Source of the DNA: Nocardioidaceae bacterium
GTDB taxonomy: Bacteria > Actinomycetota > Actinomycetes > Propionibacteriales > Nocardioidaceae
Length of the DNA stretch: 7,483 bases
Reading direction: 5' to 3'
NCBI GenBank assembly: GCA_013696015.1
Contig: JACCZI010000116.1
Span: 1-7,483, forward strand
Part shown: positions 1 to 7,483 of the stretch, one piece after another
How the letters are laid out: every line of letters begins with the position of its first letter
Position numbering within the stretch: the stretch's first letter is position 1
Made by a program: the position numbers and the translations under genes
The notes under the pieces: model-generated
What the model saw: only the letters and a program-made list of their open reading frames with translations
What the model was told of the DNA's origin: nothing
Databases searched by the model: none

Positions 1-816
<816 letters not shown>

Positions 817-840
817 GGTGCGGCGCTAGGTGAGCGAGCG

Positions 841-857
841 CGGTCGGCGTCCGACCG
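841..857. terminator. Perfect 7-bp hairpin after enolase A
   Basis: CGGTCGG (841-847) pairs perfectly with CCGACCG (851-857) around a 3-nt loop, starting 24 nt past the enolase A stop codon. No T-run follows, so it is not a canonical intrinsic terminator; GC-rich actinomycetes often have such U-less hairpins. The stem is symmetrical, so it could act on transcripts from either side. The role is inferred from position. Confidence 0.4.
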
Positions 858-995
858 GCCGTCCCGAGACCAGGGGCGGGCGTTGGGCCCGGCGTTGGTC
901 GGCCCCGGCCCGGTTGAACGTCCGGTCCGCCCGTGAGGTGGTCACCGCCGCATCGGAGGCGCTGGGCATCTCGACCGGGCGGCGGGACCCGGCTG

Positions 996-1012
996 CACTG
1001 GATCCGCCAGTG
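996..1012. terminator. Perfect 6-bp hairpin after enolase B
   Basis: CACTGG (996-1001) pairs with CCAGTG (1007-1012) around a 5-nt loop, 40 nt beyond the enolase B stop codon in the direction of that gene. It has no T-run. Position suggests it helps end enolase B transcripts, but a 6-bp stem in GC-rich DNA can arise by chance. Confidence 0.3.
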
Positions 1013-1052
1013 GGGCCACGGGCAGGCGTGCGGCGCGACGAGGGCACCCGAC

Positions 1053-2348
1053 CTACCCCCAGTCTCGCGCGGCCAGCCGCGGAAAGGCGGCCCGGCCGGC
1101 GTAACGGGCGGCGTCGTCGAGCAGCTCCTCGATGCGCAGCAGCTGGTTGTACTTCGCCACTCGCTCCGAGCGCGCCGGGGCACCGGTCTTCAGCTGTCCG
1201 CAGCCGGTGGCCACGGCCAGGTCGGCGATGGTCGTGTCCTCGGTCTCACCGGACCGGTGGCTCATCATCGTGTGCAGTCCGCTGCGATGTGCCAGATCGA
1301 CCGCGTCGAGTGTCTCGGTCAGGGTGCCGATCTGGTTGACCTTGACCAGCATCGCGTTCGCGGCCCGCTCGGCGATGCCCCGCTCGAGCCGTTCGACGTT
1401 AGTCACGAACAGGTCATCGCCCACCAGCTGGACCCGCTCGCCCAGCTCGGCCGTCATCGCTGTCCAGCCTGCCCAGTCCTCTTCGCTCATCGGATCCTCG
1501 ATCGAGGCGATCGGGTACGCATCGACGAGCTCGGCGTAGTAGACCGCCATCTGCTCCGACGTCTTCGCGGCACCCTCGAAGGTGTAGCTGCCGGCCTCGC
1601 TGTCGTGGAACTCGGTGGCGGCGACGTCCAACGCGAGCACGATGTCGTCGCCCAGCCTGAGGCCCGCAGTTTGCACCGCGGCCGCGATCAGGTCGAGTGC
1701 CTCGCGGTTCGACGACAGGTCCGGTGCGAAGCCGCCCTCGTCGCCCAGGCCGGTGGCCAGGCCTCGTGACTTCAGCACCGACTTCAGCGCGTGATAGACG
1801 GCGACGCCCTGCTCCAGCGCCTCACCGAAGGTAGGAGCCCCCACCGGAGCCACCATGAACTCCTGCACGTCGACCGAGGTGTCGGCGTGGGCGCCGCCGT
1901 TGAGGATGTTCAGCATGGGCACCGGCAGCAGGTGGGCGTTGGGACCACCGAGGTAGCGAAACAGCGGCAGCTGCGCCGACTCGGCGGCCGCGCGGGCGAC
2001 CGCGAGCGACACGCCGAGAACAGCGTTGGCACCCAGGCGCGCCTTGTTCGGAGTGGCGTCGAGGTCGCGCAACGCCTGGTCGATCAGCCGCTGCTCGTCG
2101 GCCTCGAAGCCCACCAGCTCCGGGCCGATCGAGTCGAGTACGGCGCTGACCGCGCTGCGCACACCCTTCCCGCCGTACCGGGAGCCGCCGTCGCGCAACT
2201 CGACCGCCTCGAAGGCCCCGGTGGACGCGCCGGAGGGCACTGCAGCGCGGCCGATCGTGCCGTCGTCAAGGGCGACCTCCACCTCGATGGTGGGGTTGCC
2301 ACGCGAGTCGAGGATCTCGCGCGCACCAACGGCTTCGATGCTGGCCAC
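1053..2348 (-). CDS. eno: Enolase B (phosphopyruvate hydratase), complete, 431 aa
   Basis: Complete glycolytic enolase of normal bacterial length, ending in TAG at 1055-1053. The start is GTG at 2348-2346: it gives the usual family N-terminus (MASIEAVGAREILDSRGNPT) and has a strong ribosome binding site 5 nt upstream. The N-terminal capping domain (about residues 1-130) contains the mobile SGAST loop (39-43); the barrel follows. Active-site residues expected from the family are present: His154, Glu163, proton donor Glu204, metal ligands Asp241, Glu284 and Asp311, base Lys336, His364-Arg365-Ser366 and Lys387. It is about 70% identical by eye to enolase A over the shared 271 residues, so the two are diverged paralogues, not a recent copy. 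It lies 141 bp downstream of mazG on the same strand, the conserved actinobacterial position for eno, so B is probably the housekeeping copy (inference). Confidence 0.98.
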   Translation of the reverse strand: MASIEAVGAREILDSRGNPTIEVEVALDDGTIGRAAVPSGASTGAFEAVELRDGGSRYGGKGVRSAVSAVLDSIGPELVGFEADEQRLIDQALRDLDATPNKARLGANAVLGVSLAVARAAAESAQLPLFRYLGGPNAHLLPVPMLNILNGGAHADTSVDVQEFMVAPVGAPTFGEALEQGVAVYHALKSVLKSRGLATGLGDEGGFAPDLSSNREALDLIAAAVQTAGLRLGDDIVLALDVAATEFHDSEAGSYTFEGAAKTSEQMAVYYAELVDAYPIASIEDPMSEEDWAGWTAMTAELGERVQLVGDDLFVTNVERLERGIAERAANAMLVKVNQIGTLTETLDAVDLAHRSGLHTMMSHRSGETEDTTIADLAVATGCGQLKTGAPARSERVAKYNQLLRIEELLDDAARYAGRAAFPRLAARDWG

Positions 2349-2353
2349 CGCGG

Positions 2354-2360
2354 CTCCTCT
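2354..2360 (-). promoter_or_regulatory. Strong ribosome binding site of enolase B
   Basis: On the minus strand AGAGGAG stands 5 nt before the GTG at 2348. This fixes the GTG as the start and fits the high expression expected for a glycolytic enzyme. Confidence 0.85.
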
Positions 2361-2380
2361 GTGCAGACAGGTCCGCCCAG

Positions 2381-2386
2381 GTTATC
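2381..2386 (-). promoter_or_regulatory. Candidate -10 element for enolase B
   Basis: The minus strand reads GATAAC (4 of 6 matches to TATAAT), the only AT-rich hexamer I noted in this GC-rich gap, 32 nt upstream of the enolase B start codon. No good -35 hexamer is visible at the usual 16-18 nt spacing, so this is a weak prediction. It would give enolase B its own promoter apart from mfd-mazG read-through. Confidence 0.3.
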
Positions 2387-2440
2387 GAGGCAGACCGCTC
2401 TGACCGGGCACCGCCTCGCAGACGGCGCGGGCGGGCTCGC

Positions 2441-2503
2441 CTTGAGCTCCCGACGCACCGACCTCCCGACACTGAGGTCGTGCCACGGCTCAAGCGTCGG
2501 GAG
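2441..2503. repeat. Inverted and direct repeat cluster between mazG and enolase B
   Basis: CTCCCGACGC at 2447-2456 is exactly inverted at 2494-2503 (GCGTCGGGAG), with 37 nt between. The octamer CTCCCGAC recurs directly at 2463-2470. Flanking CTTGAG (2441-2446) is likewise inverted as CTCAAG (2489-2494). The right arm lies in the last codons and stop of mazG. The function is unknown; operator sites or alternative RNA folding are possible. Confidence 0.55.
2459..2480 (-). terminator. Hairpin just after mazG (7-bp stem, 8-nt loop)
   Basis: CGACCTC (2459-2465) is perfectly complementary to GAGGTCG (2474-2480) with an 8-nt loop, beginning 9 nt past the mazG stop codon. There is no T-run. It may be a terminator, a transcript-stabilising 3' end, or part of the control region of enolase B. 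It overlaps the GTCGGGAG repeats. Confidence 0.4.
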
Positions 2504-3458
2504 ATCCGGGCGGATGTGGTGGAGGGGCGGCGGGCTCGGCGGTTCGGACGACGGCGGTGAAACGGACGATGGCGTCCCGCAGCGCCTGCTCGGGATCCAC
2601 GTCGTCGCGAACCGCCCCACGGACCAGCCGGAACAGGGAGTCACCCAGCGCACCGGCGGCACCGGAGCCGGGCTGGACGTCGACGTCGGACAGCCCGGCG
2701 CGCGCCGCCCGCCGCAGCAGCTTGTCCGCTCGAGCCAGGGCCGGCAGCGCGGGAGGGACGCCCGCCAGCACCGAGTCGCGCTGCTTCTCCTGGTGCTTGA
2801 GCGACTCCCAGTTGCTCTCCAGCTGGGCGGCCGAGACCACGTCGAGCCCGGCAAACACGTGCGGGTGCCGGTGCACCAGCTTTGCGACGATCCCGCCGGC
2901 GACGTCGTCTATATCCCACGGCGCGTCCGGATCCTCTGCCGCCAGCCGGGCGTGAAACACCACCTGCAGCAACAGGTCGCCGAGCTCCTCACGCAGGTGG
3001 TCCCGGTCGCCGGACTCGATCGCCTCGAGCGTCTCGTACGCCTCTTCGATCAGGTAGCGGGTGAGGCTCTGGTGCGTTTGCCGCCGATCCCACGGGCAGC
3101 CGGTGCGCAGCCGGTCCATGACCTCGACGAGGTCGAGCAGGCGGGCGCCGGGCAGGTCGTACGAGGCGGACACGACCTCGACGGCGGCTCCCGACACCGA
3201 CAGCCGCTGCACCAGCTCGGGCACCGAGCCGTCGTCACCGCGGGGCACCAGCCATACGAGTTCCGCGACCTGGGGCTCGGCCTCCGGCGGCTCGGCGACC
3301 CCTATGCCCACGTCGATGCCGGCAGCTCGTACAGCGGCGACGGCGGCATCGTCAGGGTCGGAGCTGACGACCCGGTCGGCGCGGCGGACCAGCTCCCAGG
3401 CGGCCGCGGTCATCAGCCCGGGGGCCACCCGAGGACTGGTGACGAGGAGGTGGATCAC
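2490..3458 (-). CDS. mazG: MazG-family nucleoside triphosphate pyrophosphohydrolase, 322 aa
   Basis: MazG hydrolyses (d)NTPs to NMP and pyrophosphate in the cytoplasm; the mycobacterial enzyme removes oxidised nucleotides that would cause mutations (family knowledge). The MazG domain starts near residue 107 with LLDLVEVMDRLR and CPWD, followed by metal-binding EEAYE (138-142) and EELGD (157-161). Further on come HRHPHVF (about 197-202), NWE (about 216-218), ADKLLRRAARAGL (244-256) and a final helical region with DPEQALRDA, so both MazG repeats seem present. The first ~100 residues look like a shrunken tetrapyrrole-methylase-type domain (VTSPRVAPGLMTAAAWELV... then ...SASYDLPG). GTG at 3458 is chosen because the methylase-like start follows at once and upstream residues are low-complexity Arg/Pro translation. 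Only 7 nt separate it from the preceding stop and no strong ribosome binding site is seen, suggesting translational coupling. The C-terminus is Pro-rich. Confidence 0.93.
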   Translation of the reverse strand: MIHLLVTSPRVAPGLMTAAAWELVRRADRVVSSDPDDAAVAAVRAAGIDVGIGVAEPPEAEPQVAELVWLVPRGDDGSVPELVQRLSVSGAAVEVVSASYDLPGARLLDLVEVMDRLRTGCPWDRRQTHQSLTRYLIEEAYETLEAIESGDRDHLREELGDLLLQVVFHARLAAEDPDAPWDIDDVAGGIVAKLVHRHPHVFAGLDVVSAAQLESNWESLKHQEKQRDSVLAGVPPALPALARADKLLRRAARAGLSDVDVQPGSGAAGALGDSLFRLVRGAVRDDVDPEQALRDAIVRFTAVVRTAEPAAPPPHPPGSPDA

Positions 3459-3465
3459 GACCGTT

Positions 3466-4179
3466 TCAGCGGCAGACCTGTGCGGCCGGCAGCGCGTCGA
3501 CCGACTCGACCGAGGACACTGCGTCGCCGGACACCGGCGCCGACAGTGACCCGGTCTCGGCGAGCACGTCACCGTCGGGGGCCAGCGCCAGTCGTGGGTC
3601 GATGTCGATCTCGACGCCCGAGGCGAACTCGGTGATGTAGTCCTGCCCCGCCTGCTGGGCCTCCTCCACCTGCTGCCGAGTCAGCAGCTCCGAGACGTCC
3701 TGCTCGAGCTGCTGGGCACCGATCGCCTCCCGCAGGGCGGTGGCCTCGCCGGTGAGCTCCACCAGCTCGCTGATCTCGTCGGCGTACTCGTCGCCGACCG
3801 CAGCCACGAGCGGCTCGTAGCTCTGCGCGTCGGCCACGTAGGCTGCCGGCGCGACCTCGATCCCCAGCGAGTCGGCCGCCTGCCGAGCCAGCTCACGCTG
3901 CAGGATCAGCCCGACGACCGACCGCCGCGACTCGATCCCCTGCGTGGGGGTGACCGGACTGCCCTGTACCTCGCTGATCGCAAGCGTGGCCTGGCAGTAC
4001 GCGACGCTCAGCGTGTCGACCTCGTCGAACGAGACGCGGGTGTCCCCCACCACCGCCGCAGCACCCGGATGCACCGAGCCGCACCCACTCAGAGCGAGCA
4101 GCAACGCTCCGACACCAGCGGCACGGGCCGGCAAGAGGGCCCAGGACCGAGGCCGGCGACGCGGGCGCTGAGCTCTCAC
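3466..4179 (-). CDS. Secreted lipoprotein with SurA-like N-terminal domain, 237 aa
   Basis: The start is GTG at 4179, set by a strong ribosome binding site; an open frame reaches further up but runs into mfd. The N-terminus is a lipoprotein signal: Arg-rich start (RAQRPRRRPR), hydrophobic stretch (VGALLLAL) and lipobox LSGC with the lipidated Cys at residue 33. After cleavage comes HPGAAAVVGDTRVSFDEVD, the typical beginning of actinobacterial SurA-N-like lipoproteins, then a helical, Gln/Glu/Ala-rich region and a short segment DIDPRLAL near residue 191. No peptidyl-prolyl isomerase (parvulin) domain follows, so a chaperone or anchoring role is only a guess. Two further cysteines (62 and 236) could form a disulfide. 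It should be anchored on the outer face of the cytoplasmic membrane. It sits between mfd and mazG, 49 and 7 bp away, probably in the same operon. Its function is unproven. Confidence 0.88.
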   Translation of the reverse strand: MRAQRPRRRPRSWALLPARAAGVGALLLALSGCGSVHPGAAAVVGDTRVSFDEVDTLSVAYCQATLAISEVQGSPVTPTQGIESRRSVVGLILQRELARQAADSLGIEVAPAAYVADAQSYEPLVAAVGDEYADEISELVELTGEATALREAIGAQQLEQDVSELLTRQQVEEAQQAGQDYITEFASGVEIDIDPRLALAPDGDVLAETGSLSAPVSGDAVSSVESVDALPAAQVCR

Positions 4180-4228
4180 GACGGTCCTTCCAGGCGGCGG
4201 GTCGGCAGGTCGGGCGAGCACCGGCTGG

Positions 4229-4232
<4 letters not shown>
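4176..4232 (-). CDS. Possible 18-codon coupling ORF between mfd and the lipoprotein gene
   Basis: An ATG at 4232-4230 overlaps the mfd stop codon as ATGA. It reads MTSRCSPDLPTRRLEGPS and ends in a TGA at 4178-4176, which overlaps the lipoprotein GTG start as GTGA. The mini-ORF thus fills the gap exactly and would keep ribosomes moving from mfd into the lipoprotein gene by termination-reinitiation. It is in a different frame from the lipoprotein, has no clear ribosome binding site of its own, and resembles no protein I know. It may be a chance arrangement; the peptide itself need not have a function. Confidence 0.3.
4185..4191 (-). promoter_or_regulatory. Ribosome binding site deciding the lipoprotein start
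   Basis: The minus strand reads GGAAGGA, 5 nt before GTG at 4179. It supports that GTG over the longer open frame reaching 4326, which would overlap the end of mfd by about 100 nt. Confidence 0.8.

Positions 4233-7483
<3,251 letters not shown>

Larger units (their letters stand above)
817..1052. other. 236-bp gap between convergent enolase genes
   Basis: This gap separates the stop codons of the two tail-to-tail enolases. Apart from the two short hairpins listed separately I see no RNA gene, no repeat longer than the stems and no convincing coding region. Open frames cross it on both strands, but they run on as shadows into enolase B and lack a good ribosome binding site. The gap could be a two-sided termination zone. 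Confidence 0.6.

Noticed and set aside
830..1339. A + strand frame of 169 codons covering the convergent gap
   Set aside because: Arg/Pro-rich composition, no ribosome binding site noticed, and it runs into the antisense of enolase B. The segment VRSAREVVTAASEALG looks protein-like but is too short to support a gene.
3459..3572. 38-residue N-terminal extension of MazG
   Set aside because: The extension is Cys/Arg/Pro-rich, overlaps the conserved end of the lipoprotein gene and has no family resemblance; GTG at 3458 fits better.
1791..3635. A 614-codon open frame on the + strand, antisense to enolase B and mazG
   Set aside because: It lies opposite two clearly conserved genes; its His/Gly/Arg/Val-rich translation shows no domain, and long antisense frames without stops are expected in GC-rich DNA.

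Overview
The window comes from a very GC-rich bacterium (roughly 70% G+C by eye, third codon positions mostly G or C). The gene set and order (mfd, a SurA-N-like lipoprotein, mazG, eno) point to an actinomycete (Actinobacteria). I do not name a genus. Almost all of the sequence is coding, and no rRNA, tRNA, insertion sequence or CRISPR array was seen.

Layout, left to right. Positions 1-816 (+) hold the C-terminal 271 residues of a first enolase, cut by the left edge (enolase A). A 236-bp gap with two short perfect hairpins follows. Positions 1053-2348 (-) hold a complete second enolase of 431 residues (enolase B), so the two enolases point tail to tail. After a 141-bp gap with B's ribosome binding site, a candidate promoter and a cluster of inverted and direct repeats comes mazG at 2490-3458 (-). 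Next is a small secreted lipoprotein with a SurA-like N-terminal region at 3466-4179 (-), then mfd at 4229-7483 (-), cut by the right edge. Transcription on the minus strand therefore runs mfd -> lipoprotein -> mazG -> enolase B. The first three genes are tightly packed (49 and 7 bp gaps) and look like one operon. Enolase B probably also has its own promoter.

Functionally, the minus-strand cluster combines transcription-coupled DNA repair (Mfd), nucleotide-pool cleaning (MazG), an exported protein of unknown role, and a central glycolytic enzyme. This is a known actinobacterial housekeeping neighbourhood.

The least ordinary points are: (1) two intact-looking but divergent enolases (about 70% identical at protein level by eye) facing each other; (2) a 54-bp inverted block, 53/54 identical, shared by their 3' ends; (3) a possible 18-codon mini-ORF that exactly bridges mfd and the lipoprotein gene, with an ATGA overlap at one end and a GTGA overlap at the other; and (4) repeated GTCGGGAG octamers and a hairpin between mazG and enolase B. 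I see no clear sign of a wholly new system. The convergent enolase pair and the mini-ORF are the items most worth checking.
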